This document shows, piece after piece, positions 23,840 through 33,122 of a stretch of DNA of 39,765 nt. Within the stretch, counting starts at the first letter, position 1. Every line of letters begins with the position of its first letter. The position numbers and the translations under genes are program-made. The notes below the pieces were generated by a model that had not been told where the DNA came from, did no database searches, and saw nothing but the letters and a program-made list of their open reading frames with translations. Source of the DNA: Leptospiraceae bacterium (GTDB taxonomy: Bacteria > Spirochaetota > Leptospiria > Leptospirales > Leptospiraceae); the NCBI GenBank assembly GCA_017996175.1, contig JAGOHK010000037.1:1-39765 (forward strand), read 5' to 3'.

Positions 23840-25786
23840 ATGGCTAAAGAAAAAATAATAGGTATAGATTTAGGAACAACAAACTCATGCGTTGCAGTAA
23901 TGGAAGGTGGGGATTTTGTTGTGATTCAAAACTCAGAAGGTGCAAGAACAACCCCTTCGATTGTAGCATTTACAGCTAAAGGCGAAACGTTAGTTGGTCA
24001 GTTTGCAAAAAACCAAGCGATTACAAACGCGGCGAATACTGTTCGTTCTGCGAAACGTTTTGTTGGAAGAAGATTCAATGAAATTACGAATGAAGCATCT
24101 AACGTTTCCTACAAAGTGATTCGTTCTGGAAACGATGGAGTAAAATTTGAAACTTCTGCTGGTGAATTTACACCACAAGAAATTTCTGCAAAAGTTTTAC
24201 AAAAAATGAAAAAAACGGCAGAAGATTATTTAGGAACAACAGTTACCAAAGCGGTTATCACTGTTCCTGCGTATTTCAACGACGAACAACGACAAGCCAC
24301 AAAAGACGCAGGTCGTATTGCTGGTCTTGAAGTAGAGCGTATTATCAACGAGCCAACTGCTGCTGCTCTTGCGTATGGATTCGATAAGAAAAAAGCAAGT
24401 GCTAAGATTGCAGTATATGACTTAGGTGGTGGAACATTTGACGTAAGCGTACTTGAGTTAGGAGACGGAGTTTTTGAAGTAAAGTCTACTAACGGTGATA
24501 CTCACCTCGGTGGGGATGACTTTGACCAAGTAGTAATGGATTGGTTAGTAGAAGAATTCAAAAAACAAACCGGTATTGATATTTCTAAAGATAAAAATAC
24601 AGCACAACGTTTGAAAGAAGCTGCTGAAAAGGCTAAGATCGAGTTATCCGGAACAACGTCTACTCAGATTAACCTCCCATTTATCACAGCAGATGCAAGT
24701 GGACCAAAACACTTAGACATGACTTTGACACGCGCGAAATTTGACCAACTTACAAAAGCGTTAGTCGAAAGAACTCGTATCCCATGTATCAACGCGATGA
24801 GAGATGCTGGCCTTTCTGCTTCTGAAATTGATGAAGTGATTTTAGTAGGTGGTTCAACTCGTATCCCTGCTGTTCAAGATTTAGTAAAAGAATTATTTGG
24901 TAAAGAGCCAAACAAATCTGTAAACCCTGACGAAGTAGTTGCTGCTGGTGCTGCGATTCAAGGTGGAGTTTTAGCTGGAGAGGTTACTGATGTGTTGCTT
25001 CTCGATGTAACTCCACTTTCTCTTGGAATTGAAACGTTAGGCGGTGTAATGACCAAACTCATCGACAGAAATACAACTATCCCAACTAAAAAATCCCAAG
25101 TGTTCTCAACTGCTGCGGATAACCAAAATGCAGTTAGCGTTCACGTAATGCAAGGGGAAAGAGAAATGGCGAGAGACAATAGAACTCTCGGTCGTTTTGA
25201 TTTAGTGGGAATTCCATCTGCACCTAAAGGTGTGCCTCAAATTGAAGTAACATTTGACATCGACGCGAACGGCATAGTGCATGTATCCGCTAAAGACTTA
25301 GGAACTGGTAAAGAGCAAAAGATTCGTATTGAATCATCCACCGGTCTTTCGGAAGATGAAATCAAACGAATGATTAAAGAAGCAGAAGTAAATGCTGCTG
25401 CTGATAAAAAAGCTCGTGAGTTAGCTGAGTTAAAGAATGAAACGGAAAGTCTTGCTTATGCGCTCGAGAAAACTTTGAAAGAAGCAGGCGACAAAGTTCC
25501 GGCTAACGATGCTCAACTTGCAAACGATGAAATTAAACGGGCACATGAAGCTGTTGCGAGTAACGACTTTGATAGACTCAAGGCAGCACATGAATCTATT
25601 TCGCAAATTGCACAAAAAATCGGCTCGGCTATGTATCAGCAACCAGGCGCAGACGGAGCAGCGGGTGCAACACCAGGCGGAGACCACGGAGCAGGAACAA
25701 ATGGAAATGCTTCTAGCAATGGCAATGGCTCAGGAGAAAAAGTAGTCGATGCGGATTATACCGTTGTCGATGATGATAAGAAATAG
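23840..25786 (+). CDS. dnaK: Molecular chaperone DnaK (Hsp70)
   Basis: 648 residues, full length. ATPase domain (1-385) with [34 protein letters not shown] and [12 protein letters not shown]; substrate-binding domain with [17 protein letters not shown]; helical lid; and a C-terminal tail rich in Gly, Ala and Asn ending in the acidic [11 protein letters not shown]. It folds client proteins with DnaJ and GrpE in the cytoplasm. AAAGGAG lies before the ATG, 23 bp after grpE. Confidence 0.98.
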   Translation: MAKEKIIGIDLGTTNSCVAVMEGGDFVVIQNSEGARTTPSIVAFTAKGETLVGQFAKNQAITNAANTVRSAKRFVGRRFNEITNEASNVSYKVIRSGNDGVKFETSAGEFTPQEISAKVLQKMKKTAEDYLGTTVTKAVITVPAYFNDEQRQATKDAGRIAGLEVERIINEPTAAALAYGFDKKKASAKIAVYDLGGGTFDVSVLELGDGVFEVKSTNGDTHLGGDDFDQVVMDWLVEEFKKQTGIDISKDKNTAQRLKEAAEKAKIELSGTTSTQINLPFITADASGPKHLDMTLTRAKFDQLTKALVERTRIPCINAMRDAGLSASEIDEVILVGGSTRIPAVQDLVKELFGKEPNKSVNPDEVVAAGAAIQGGVLAGEVTDVLLLDVTPLSLGIETLGGVMTKLIDRNTTIPTKKSQVFSTAADNQNAVSVHVMQGEREMARDNRTLGRFDLVGIPSAPKGVPQIEVTFDIDANGIVHVSAKDLGTGKEQKIRIESSTGLSEDEIKRMIKEAEVNAAADKKARELAELKNETESLAYALEKTLKEAGDKVPANDAQLANDEIKRAHEAVASNDFDRLKAAHESISQIAQKIGSAMYQQPGADGAAGATPGGDHGAGTNGNASSNGNGSGEKVVDADYTVVDDDKK

Positions 25787-25789
25787 TCT

Positions 25790-26896
25790 ATGAGCGAACG
25801 AAGCTATTACGAAATACTTGGGGTTTCTAAAACTGCAACTGACGAGGAAATTAAAAAAGCCTATCGTCAGTTGGCGATAAAATATCACCCGGATAAAAAC
25901 AAGGGTGATAAAGAATCCGAGGACAAATTTAAAGAGGCAACAGAGGCTTACGAAGTTCTAAGAGATCCGAATAAACGTCGGGCATTCGATCAGTTCGGCA
26001 AAGCGGGAGTTGGCGCTGGCGGTCCTGGATTTGGTCAGGGAGCCTACACCGATTTCTCCGACATTTTCGGAGACTTCGGTGGAATCTTTGAAGACCTTTT
26101 TGGTGGTGGGGGAAGAGGCGGAAGAAGATCCGGACCTAAACGTGGTAGTGATCTTAGATACAACTTGGAAATTACTTTAGAGGACGCTGCTCTCGGAAAA
26201 GAATTTAAAATCGAAATTCCAAGAGCAGAAACTTGTGGAGAGTGTAAAGGAACGGGAGCGTCTAAGGGTAGTACTCCGCAGACTTGTCCCGACTGCTCTG
26301 GCTCGGGGCAGGTGCGTCATTCGCAAGGTTTCTTCTCTGTATCCACTACTTGTGGTCGATGTGGTGGGCGCGGGCAAGTGATTTCCAATCCTTGTAAAGT
26401 TTGTCGCGGTGAGGGGCTAATCGAGAAAAAACGCACGATCAATATAAAAATTCCACCCGGAGTTGAATCTGGTAGTCGTTTGAAAGTAACTGGAGAAGGG
26501 GAAGCAGGACCTAATGGTGGACCGCAGGGCGATTTATACGTTGTTACCCATATCAAAAAACACCCAGTTTTTGAACGTCAAGGAAATGACTTGATTGTGA
26601 CCAAGGTAATTCCTCTCGTGATGGCATGTCTAGGTGGAGAAGTAGAAATTCCTACTATCGAAGGCAAAAGCATTATGATGAAAATTCCGGAAGGCACAGA
26701 CCCTGGTCAAGTGTTTCGCTTAAAAGGTAGCGGAATTCCATATCTCGGTTCTTATGGAAAAGGCGACCAACACGTGATTATCAAAGTAGAAGTCCCAAAA
26801 AAATTATCAAAAAAACAACGAGAGCTTTTGGAAGAGTTTGCAAAAGATTCCGATGAATCATTTGGTAGTTATATCAAAGGAAAAATATTCAAATGA
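25790..26896 (+). CDS. dnaJ: Co-chaperone DnaJ (Hsp40)
   Basis: 368 residues, full type-I architecture. J domain (1-70) with [15 protein letters not shown], including the HPD that triggers DnaK ATPase; Gly/Phe-rich linker (75-120); four CxxCxGxG zinc-binding repeats ([32 protein letters not shown]); C-terminal substrate domains. It delivers substrates to DnaK. Its start is 3 bp from dnaK's stop, and its own TGA overlaps the next gene's ATG. Confidence 0.98.
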   Translation: MSERSYYEILGVSKTATDEEIKKAYRQLAIKYHPDKNKGDKESEDKFKEATEAYEVLRDPNKRRAFDQFGKAGVGAGGPGFGQGAYTDFSDIFGDFGGIFEDLFGGGGRGGRRSGPKRGSDLRYNLEITLEDAALGKEFKIEIPRAETCGECKGTGASKGSTPQTCPDCSGSGQVRHSQGFFSVSTTCGRCGGRGQVISNPCKVCRGEGLIEKKRTINIKIPPGVESGSRLKVTGEGEAGPNGGPQGDLYVVTHIKKHPVFERQGNDLIVTKVIPLVMACLGGEVEIPTIEGKSIMMKIPEGTDPGQVFRLKGSGIPYLGSYGKGDQHVIIKVEVPKKLSKKQRELLEEFAKDSDESFGSYIKGKIFK

Positions 26897-27852
26897 GTGA
26901 TAAAATCAAACTAGGAATTATAGGCGTCGGACATATGGGGCAGTTCCATGTAAATGTCGCAAAACAATTGTCTGAAGCTACGATCACCGGAATTTATGAT
27001 GCTGATCCAGAGCGTGTAAAAGTCATCGCTGAAAAGTATGGAGTTCCCTCTTTTGCTACTCCAGAGGAATTAATTCAAAATGTAGATGCAGTTGTAATTG
27101 CAGCTCCTACATTTTTGCACCATACTCTTTCTAAGTTAGCTCTCACTTCCGGCAAACACGTATTAGTCGAAAAGCCGATTGCAGAATCCGTGGCGCAGGC
27201 GAAAGAACTTGTAGAGTTAGCCAATAAAAACAAACTAATTCTGCAAGTCGGTCACGTAGAAAGGTTCAATGGTGCAATATTGGAGCTTGGCAAGATTGTA
27301 GATACTCCAATGCTAATTGAATCTAGAAGGCTTGCTCCATACAATCCTCGAATTAAAGATGTGGGCGTAGTACTCGATATGATGATTCATGATATTGACA
27401 TAGTATTAAACCTTGTTGATTCAGATGTTGTTAAGGTTCACGCAGTAGGTCAAAAGGTAGTTTCTCAGCATGAAGATGTTGCGACTGTCGTTCTACAATT
27501 TGCAAATGGTTGTGTGGCAACTATCGCAGCTTCTAGAAATACCCAAGCTAAGATTCGGACACTTAATATTACAGACAAGAACGCCTACATCAAATTAGAC
27601 TTTGCTGACCAAGAGATTGAACTTCATAGACAGGCTTCTTCTAATACACAAATGAGTCTAGAGTCGATTCGATATAGGCAAGAATCTATTGTAGAGAAAA
27701 TTTTTGTACATAAAGACAATCCTTTAAAACAAGAACATGAGCATTTCGTAAAATGTATTTTAGGTACAGCAAAACCTCATGTAGAAGGGGATAATGACAT
27801 TAAGACTCTAGAAATTGCTCACAAGATACTAGCGGAAATTTCAAATAAGTAA
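26893..27852 (+). CDS. Gfo/Idh/MocA-family oxidoreductase, GnnA-like
   Basis: 319 residues. N-terminal Rossmann fold with [12 protein letters not shown] (NAD(P) binding), then [14 protein letters not shown] with the catalytic Lys, [13 protein letters not shown], and [17 protein letters not shown]. The VGHVERFN and LD-MIHDIDI pattern is that of the UDP-N-acetylglucosamine 3-dehydrogenase group (GnnA), which with an aminotransferase makes the 2,3-diamino sugar of lipid A in Leptospira. Substrate is inferred; the partner aminotransferase is not here. It overlaps dnaJ's stop by four bases (ATGA), so it is translated with the heat-shock operon. Confidence 0.85.
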   Translation: MSDKIKLGIIGVGHMGQFHVNVAKQLSEATITGIYDADPERVKVIAEKYGVPSFATPEELIQNVDAVVIAAPTFLHHTLSKLALTSGKHVLVEKPIAESVAQAKELVELANKNKLILQVGHVERFNGAILELGKIVDTPMLIESRRLAPYNPRIKDVGVVLDMMIHDIDIVLNLVDSDVVKVHAVGQKVVSQHEDVATVVLQFANGCVATIAASRNTQAKIRTLNITDKNAYIKLDFADQEIELHRQASSNTQMSLESIRYRQESIVEKIFVHKDNPLKQEHEHFVKCILGTAKPHVEGDNDIKTLEIAHKILAEISNK

Positions 27853-27853
27853 A

Positions 27854-28405
27854 ATGTCAGAAACTTCTCATAAAGGCAAAATTTTAATTTCGAATTCAAG
27901 TATTATAACGGATGATTTTAATCAGTCGGTAGTATTTATCATTGACCATGACTCTACTGGTGCTTTCGGACTTGTAGTGAATAAAAAATCATCGTATTTG
28001 ATGACAGACGTAGTGTTAGGATTGCCTGAGGGAATAAAAGATACTTTTATGTATTGGGGAGGACCTGTAGATCATACATTTATCAGCATCCTCCACAATA
28101 ATGCTAATTTAATTGATCCTGGACTACAAGTTATTCCGGGAGTATTTTTGAGTCGCAGTTATGATTTGCTTATGAAGTTGCTTAGTTCGGACGACACAGC
28201 CTACCATATTTTTCACGGATACTCAGGTTGGGGAGCGGGACAGCTCGAAGCAGAATTCGCTCGAAAGTCTTGGGTTATTCATGATCCCAGTCCAAGTAAT
28301 ATCTTTCATGCTGATCCAGAAACAGTTTGGCGTGATGCTCTAAGGAGCAAAGGCGGTATTTACCGCTACTTCGCAGAACATACAAAAGATCCATCGCTAA
28401 ATTAA
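27854..28405 (+). CDS. YqgE/AlgH family protein (UPF0301)
   Basis: 183 residues, the usual length for this family. It has GKILISNSSIITDDFNQSVV at the start, GAFGLVVNKK, WGGPVDHTFISILH and the GYSGWGAGQLEAE motif. Family members are conserved bacterial proteins of uncertain biochemical role; AlgH is linked to alginate regulation in Pseudomonas. It begins 1 bp after the oxidoreductase stop, so it is part of the same transcript. Confidence 0.93.
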   Translation: MSETSHKGKILISNSSIITDDFNQSVVFIIDHDSTGAFGLVVNKKSSYLMTDVVLGLPEGIKDTFMYWGGPVDHTFISILHNNANLIDPGLQVIPGVFLSRSYDLLMKLLSSDDTAYHIFHGYSGWGAGQLEAEFARKSWVIHDPSPSNIFHADPETVWRDALRSKGGIYRYFAEHTKDPSLN

Positions 28406-28520
28406 GAAATAAGATTGCCATGGATTTGACTCGCTTTGCTTGCTTACCACAGGCGCCTTCGCAGAGTGAACAAGTAAAAAGGAAAATTTAAAATATTGAA
28501 ACTCTATTTCGGAGGGTAAA

Positions 28521-29306
28521 ATGCAGGTAGTTAAATTTATATTCCCGCTCGTAATTCTATCTATAATGTATTGTTCAAATAAAGATGCGGTTAAAACTGA
28601 TAAACCGACAAAGGGAACAAGGACTAGTGCAAGAGGAGAAGTGGAATTATCCCCTGCTCAATTGTCGAAAGGATTAGTGGAAGGAATTTCCTTTATTCCT
28701 TATCTTTCAAAAACAAAACTTCTTACCATTAACGATATATTAAATAAGACAAAAATTAAAGTTTCTCTTGAAATCGCATACGAATATGCTTATGATAAGA
28801 AACTAAAAGAAGCAAAAGCCGATGGGGACACAGGGCAGGTATTCAAGGATATGAAAGTTGCAACTGAACATTTCCAAAAGCTTTTAAAGCGGTACGGATT
28901 AAAGAATTACAACCAATATGTATTAACCGCAATAGACTCTGATAGTGAATACATGTTATATGCCACAATTGAACGCAAAGTTAATTTTATAAAAGTCTTC
29001 GATAAAGAAAAAGGTTTGAAAGTATTATCTTTAAATCCAGACGATCCTAAATACTACGAACCGTACGAAAAGGATACACTTGATAACCCGCTTGATACTG
29101 TAGTCGATTTCGGTGCTGTTCTTAAAAAAGATGCATTCACCCAAAAAACTCAATCTATTTTACTTACAATGGCAGCTAATTCTGTTTTAGAAAAAAAGAA
29201 ATCACTAGGTTACTGGTCAATCGAAAAACGTTGGATTAAGGGTGACACGCAAGCAGTATTGGAAGAAAGCGAGGCTAGTATTGATAAACGCATTGGTATT
29301 GAGTAG
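28521..29306 (+). CDS. Lipoprotein of unknown function
   Basis: 261 residues. A lipoprotein signal peptide ends at IMYCSNKD, with Cys at about 18, in a spirochaete-type lipobox. The mature part is hydrophilic, Lys-rich, and helical in the middle (YEYAYDKKLKEAKADGD). No family is recognised. CGGAGGG sits 5-6 bases before the ATG. It starts 115 bp after the YqgE gene, so it may have its own promoter. Confidence 0.75.
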   Translation: MQVVKFIFPLVILSIMYCSNKDAVKTDKPTKGTRTSARGEVELSPAQLSKGLVEGISFIPYLSKTKLLTINDILNKTKIKVSLEIAYEYAYDKKLKEAKADGDTGQVFKDMKVATEHFQKLLKRYGLKNYNQYVLTAIDSDSEYMLYATIERKVNFIKVFDKEKGLKVLSLNPDDPKYYEPYEKDTLDNPLDTVVDFGAVLKKDAFTQKTQSILLTMAANSVLEKKKSLGYWSIEKRWIKGDTQAVLEESEASIDKRIGIE

Positions 29307-29328
29307 GGGTTAATACTTAAATTTTTTG

Positions 29329-29354
29329 TTGTAAAAAAATTATCTATTTTACAA
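29329..29354. promoter_or_regulatory. Inverted repeat just upstream of the HAD-phosphatase gene
   Basis: TTGTAAAA and TTTTACAA are exact inverted copies separated by 10 bases. The right arm ends 7 bases before the proposed TTG start. It may be an operator or a weak bidirectional terminator; AT-richness raises the chance that it is fortuitous. Confidence 0.35.
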
Positions 29355-29361
29355 AATATTA

Positions 29362-29970
29362 TTGTTACACCGAGATCAAGTGAGATTAATTAAACAGAAA
29401 AAATTTTGGATTTTTGATATGGACGGCACATTGACTTTAGCCGTTCATGATTTTCCCGCAATCAAGAAAGAACTTGGAACTCCTCTCGACATGGACATAC
29501 TGCAAGGTATTAGCCTAATGTCAGAAGAAGAGGCAGAGAAAGCTTACCGTCAATTACAGGAAATCGAGTTTAGGCTTGCGTCTATCGGTAAAAAATCACC
29601 CGGCACAGCAGAACTTTTACATGTATTAGAGGCTAATGAGCGTTATCTGGGTATCCTTACTCGAAATAATCAAATCAACACTACGGAAACCCTAAGAGCC
29701 TCTGAATTGGACAAATTTTTTTTAAAAGAGTATATTATCAGTAGAGATGACGCACAGCCAAAGCCAAATCCAGAGGGTATTTATATCTTACTGGACAAAT
29801 GGAAAGCCTCTCCAAATGATGCAGTTATGGTCGGTGATTACATATTCGATCTAGAAGCAGGAAAAAAGGCAGGTTTGCATACTATCTACGTAGATCCGAC
29901 TGGAGAATTTGTTTTTCGGGATCAAGCAGACTTTTGTGTCAAACAGCTGGGTGAAGTTTTAGAAATATAA
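29362..29970 (+). CDS. HAD-superfamily phosphatase (subclass IA)
   Basis: 202 residues. Motif I is WIFDMDGTLT with nucleophile Asp about residue 19 and Asp 21; motif II is GILTRNNQ; motif III includes QPKPNPEG; motif IV is VMVGDYIFDLEAG. A helical cap lies between motifs I and II, as in phosphoglycolate phosphatases. It should dephosphorylate a small metabolite. The frame has no ATG before motif I; the TTG at 29362 is the best start, with no ribosome site, so translation may be leaderless or start nearby. Confidence 0.85.
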   Translation: MLHRDQVRLIKQKKFWIFDMDGTLTLAVHDFPAIKKELGTPLDMDILQGISLMSEEEAEKAYRQLQEIEFRLASIGKKSPGTAELLHVLEANERYLGILTRNNQINTTETLRASELDKFFLKEYIISRDDAQPKPNPEGIYILLDKWKASPNDAVMVGDYIFDLEAGKKAGLHTIYVDPTGEFVFRDQADFCVKQLGEVLEI

Positions 29971-29988
29971 AAACTGGAGAACACAAAA

Positions 29989-30279
29989 ATGGATTTAAAC
30001 ACAGAAATGTATCCGATAGATTTTTCCGAGGATGAATTAGATGTTCTAAAAAATACATCTGTTCCCTATAAAAGTATTCATAAAAAAATTACTTCTACTA
30101 AAAAAAACAAAGATGGTTTTTATTATATAAAGTTTACTATTAAGGAAATTAGAGAATTAAATGAATACTTAGCGTCTATTTTAAATAGGGATCTTGCTGA
30201 TGAGACGATACTCAGTGAAATCATTGATCGTCTGGATGCTACTTTAAAGAATACTGCTGGTTATCCGATTATAGATTAA
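29989..30279 (+). CDS. Small conserved-looking protein of unknown function
   Basis: 96 residues, soluble and charged, with a Lys-rich stretch near 32-42 and a helical C-terminal half (IRELNEYLASILNRDLADE). I recognise no family. CTGGAGAA is about 8 bases before the ATG and the gap to the HAD gene is 18 bp, so the two are likely one operon. Its stop codon overlaps that of the convergent EAL gene by a few bases. Confidence 0.65.
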   Translation: MDLNTEMYPIDFSEDELDVLKNTSVPYKSIHKKITSTKKNKDGFYYIKFTIKEIRELNEYLASILNRDLADETILSEIIDRLDATLKNTAGYPIID

Positions 30280-31952
30280 TTTTTTATATCAGGGGAAGGT
30301 TTCCCAAAATAAAATCCCTGTGAGTGTTCAACATTCATTTCCAAGAGTTTGTCTTGAATATTTTTTTCAGAGACAAACTCTGCGATTACCTCCGCATTTA
30401 AACTATGCGACAACTCAATAATAGCCTTGGTCACTAGGTATGCTCTATGGTCTGAATTAATATTTCTAATGAACCAACCGTCAATTTTTATAAAGTCGGG
30501 TTGAATATCGAGTAACCGCGCTAGATTAGAATAATGCACACCAAAATCATCGATTGCAATTTTACATCCCATTTTTTTTAGTTTAGAAATCGTTTCTAAA
30601 CTTTGATTATTCATATTTAAAGAAATATTTTCTAAAATTTCAAACGTTATACGAGTAGGGGATATGTTATAGTATTGTAATTTTGCCTCTACAAGTTGAG
30701 CAAAATCCTTATATTCCAAATCGAATTGAGTAATGTTAATTGAAAGTGCAAAATCATTATCTTTAAATTTCGAGAAAGCCTTATCCATTATGATAATTGT
30801 AATAAGTTTGATCATGCCCATCGCGCTAGCAAGGTTTAGGAATTTATCAGGCGTAATTATATCTCCATTATCCTCAATACGAACTAAACATTCATACTTA
30901 GCTATTTTTCCTGTTCTGTTATCCATTATCCCCTGATAGTAGGGGATGATTTTTTTATTTTCAATAGCGGTTTTGAATTTTCTTCCCCAGAAAATATTTT
31001 GCTTATGAAATTCGATTTCATTGGTGTGTTCTGAAACATTGCTACCACTAGAGTTATGCATTCTATGTAATAATCCAGATTTTGCCGTTGAATATAGATT
31101 CTTATTTCCACTGGTAATTGTGATAAATAAGGATACTTGAAAAGATAGTCCCTCTACTTCTAAATATTCTGATTTTAATAATAAACGAAAAAGTACAAAC
31201 TTGTAAATAAAGTCTTCACTAAAAGGTTTAGTCGATAAAATTAAAAATTCATCTTGTTGAGTGTGAAATATTTCTTCATCGTCTAAAATCTTTGAGGAGA
31301 TAATTTGAATTAGCTCCAAAAGAATTTTCTTATAAATCTTTGCTCCAAAGTATTCAATCAGATAAGAAAAATTTTCTACTTTTAGAATGGCAAGAGTTAA
31401 AGTGCGCCCTTCTCCATAATACTCATCAAAGCGCTTTTGCAATTTTTCCCAATTGGCTAAATTGGTGTCACTGTTATAAAAAAAAGCTCTTTCTAATTCT
31501 CGATTTTTTTCTTCGAGGGTTTTATCAATGTAAAATGAACGCAGAGCTTCTCTGACAGTTAACGCTAAGTCACTACCCTGCCAGGGTTTAGCTATAAAAC
31601 GGTATAGATTCGCTTTATTTAAAGCCTTCCCCACTTCCTCGCCCGAAGCAAGACCGGTGAGCATAATCTTGCGTATGCTCGGATTTGTTTTATGTGCTAA
31701 GGCAAGAAAATCATCCCCGTGCATAACTGGCATGGATTGATCACAAATAATTACGGGTATATCAATTTGTTTCAGATTGCAATCGGAAATAAACTCGAGA
31801 GCAACTTCTGGTGTTTCGATTAATTCAATGTCATACTCTTTACCGAATTCTCGCTTCAGTTGATGGGATAAACTTTGGAGAATAATTGATTCATCATCAA
31901 CACAAAGAATAATAGGTTTTTGTCTATCCTCTGTGTTTGGAAAACTTGCCAT
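30276..31952 (-). CDS. Response regulator with degenerate GGDEF and intact EAL: c-di-GMP phosphodiesterase
   Basis: 558 residues in three domains. Receiver (10-140) with Asp71 in ICDQSMPVMHG and Lys122 in IAKPW. GGDEF-like domain (155-310) with TQQDEF at 231-236 where GGDEF belongs, so cyclase activity is unlikely. EAL domain (320-555) keeps the catalytic set: Glu354 (ECL in place of EAL), Asn406, Glu438, Asp468/Asp469 in IDDFG, Lys489, Glu525 and Gln545. It should cleave c-di-GMP to pGpG under control of phosphorylation. No kinase lies next to it. Confidence 0.9.
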   Translation of the reverse strand: MASFPNTEDRQKPIILCVDDESIILQSLSHQLKREFGKEYDIELIETPEVALEFISDCNLKQIDIPVIICDQSMPVMHGDDFLALAHKTNPSIRKIMLTGLASGEEVGKALNKANLYRFIAKPWQGSDLALTVREALRSFYIDKTLEEKNRELERAFFYNSDTNLANWEKLQKRFDEYYGEGRTLTLAILKVENFSYLIEYFGAKIYKKILLELIQIISSKILDDEEIFHTQQDEFLILSTKPFSEDFIYKFVLFRLLLKSEYLEVEGLSFQVSLFITITSGNKNLYSTAKSGLLHRMHNSSGSNVSEHTNEIEFHKQNIFWGRKFKTAIENKKIIPYYQGIMDNRTGKIAKYECLVRIEDNGDIITPDKFLNLASAMGMIKLITIIIMDKAFSKFKDNDFALSINITQFDLEYKDFAQLVEAKLQYYNISPTRITFEILENISLNMNNQSLETISKLKKMGCKIAIDDFGVHYSNLARLLDIQPDFIKIDGWFIRNINSDHRAYLVTKAIIELSHSLNAEVIAEFVSEKNIQDKLLEMNVEHSQGFYFGKPSPDIKN

Positions 31953-31979
31953 TATAGTATATCTCTAAGCAAATGCTTG

Positions 31980-33104
31980 TTAGCCTGCATTTTGGGTAAA
32001 ATAATAAATAGCCCCTGCAATCGCAAGACCAGCGATAGTCGCAAGAGTAATCTTAATCCAACTCCAAGGTCTATCTCCATTTACTTCACCAGTTCTGGCG
32101 TTAATTACAAAACGATAAATCTTTTCGTTATAACGATAACTAGAAATCCAGAGCGGTAATAGTAAGTGCTTGAATTTAACTTCACTGTAGGTAGTATTCA
32201 AAGATGTAATTTGCTGTTCGTCGCCACCAATGTCGGATCGAACCTTAGAGCGAATTGGTCCGTCCATTTTTTCTTTGGAAATAGAAAATCCTTCTTCCAA
32301 ACCAATCTTATATCTTTCAGTTACAAACCCGCTTAAATAACGAGCATCATAAGGTTTTAACTCCTGTAAATCCCAAGGCTCTAACTCATCAATCATCTCA
32401 TGTGGTAAAGACTTAGAAGCACAAACTAAAATATCATCAAAATCAACTTTTACAGAACCGGATGCCGGATACCAACGAGTATGCCGCACTTGTCTCGTTT
32501 GTGTTTCGCCTTTGCTGTCCGTATAAGATTCTGTGGTATAATAGTATTCGCCTCTCTGCCCAGTGTAACGAGAAAATGTATTTGCGTCATAAGTCCAATA
32601 AGGTAGATACACTCCGTCCATACCACTTGTATTAGCGCGTTTGCTCAAATCATTTGGAGCAAACCAGAGTCCCTTAATCCAATCCATGTATTTCTGCTTC
32701 GCCTGCGATTTATCAACATGAAAAGGAAGAACACTTTCTGGAACAAACATTGCTTCCTGTCCCTTAACTTCAGCAACCATAGGAGAGCCACAGAACGCAC
32801 AACGGTCAGATTGCCCCGTCATAATGGAATTAGCCCCACATCCGCTACACTGAATTTCTTTCCCACCACTTACAACATCGGTAGCCTTAACTGAACGGGC
32901 ATTTTTTACTGCTTCGTTAAAATCATGCTCTACGACTTGAGTAGTTGTGGGAGAACCACCAGTAGTCCCAGAAGCTGGAATTACTACAGCTTGCTCATGA
33001 CCACAATAAGCACATACAATTTTGTCTGTGCCGGGTTTGAAGGTAAGTTTTGCTCCACACTGAGAGCAGGGAAATTCTTTTTTTTCGGTAGCGGTTTCTT
33101 CCAT
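31980..33104 (-). CDS. Double zinc-ribbon protein with C-terminal membrane anchor (YdjG-like)
   Basis: 374 residues. Zinc ribbon 1 at 14-37 (CSQC and CAYC) and ribbon 2 at about 86-107 (CSGC and CAFC) resemble TFIIB-type ribbons. The middle has a WTYDANTFSRYTGQRGEYYY segment typical of the family. The C-terminus is one membrane helix (ITLATIAGLAIAGAIYYF) with a short tail. It lies 18 bp downstream of the SPFH gene. In Bacillus subtilis, YdjG (zinc ribbons plus membrane helix) and YdjI (SPFH) work together in membrane-stress response with PspA. By that analogy this protein anchors or recruits the SPFH partner. Confidence 0.82.
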   Translation of the reverse strand: MEETATEKKEFPCSQCGAKLTFKPGTDKIVCAYCGHEQAVVIPASGTTGGSPTTTQVVEHDFNEAVKNARSVKATDVVSGGKEIQCSGCGANSIMTGQSDRCAFCGSPMVAEVKGQEAMFVPESVLPFHVDKSQAKQKYMDWIKGLWFAPNDLSKRANTSGMDGVYLPYWTYDANTFSRYTGQRGEYYYTTESYTDSKGETQTRQVRHTRWYPASGSVKVDFDDILVCASKSLPHEMIDELEPWDLQELKPYDARYLSGFVTERYKIGLEEGFSISKEKMDGPIRSKVRSDIGGDEQQITSLNTTYSEVKFKHLLLPLWISSYRYNEKIYRFVINARTGEVNGDRPWSWIKITLATIAGLAIAGAIYYFTQNAG

Positions 33105-33122
33105 TAGACTCTCCTTAAACTA

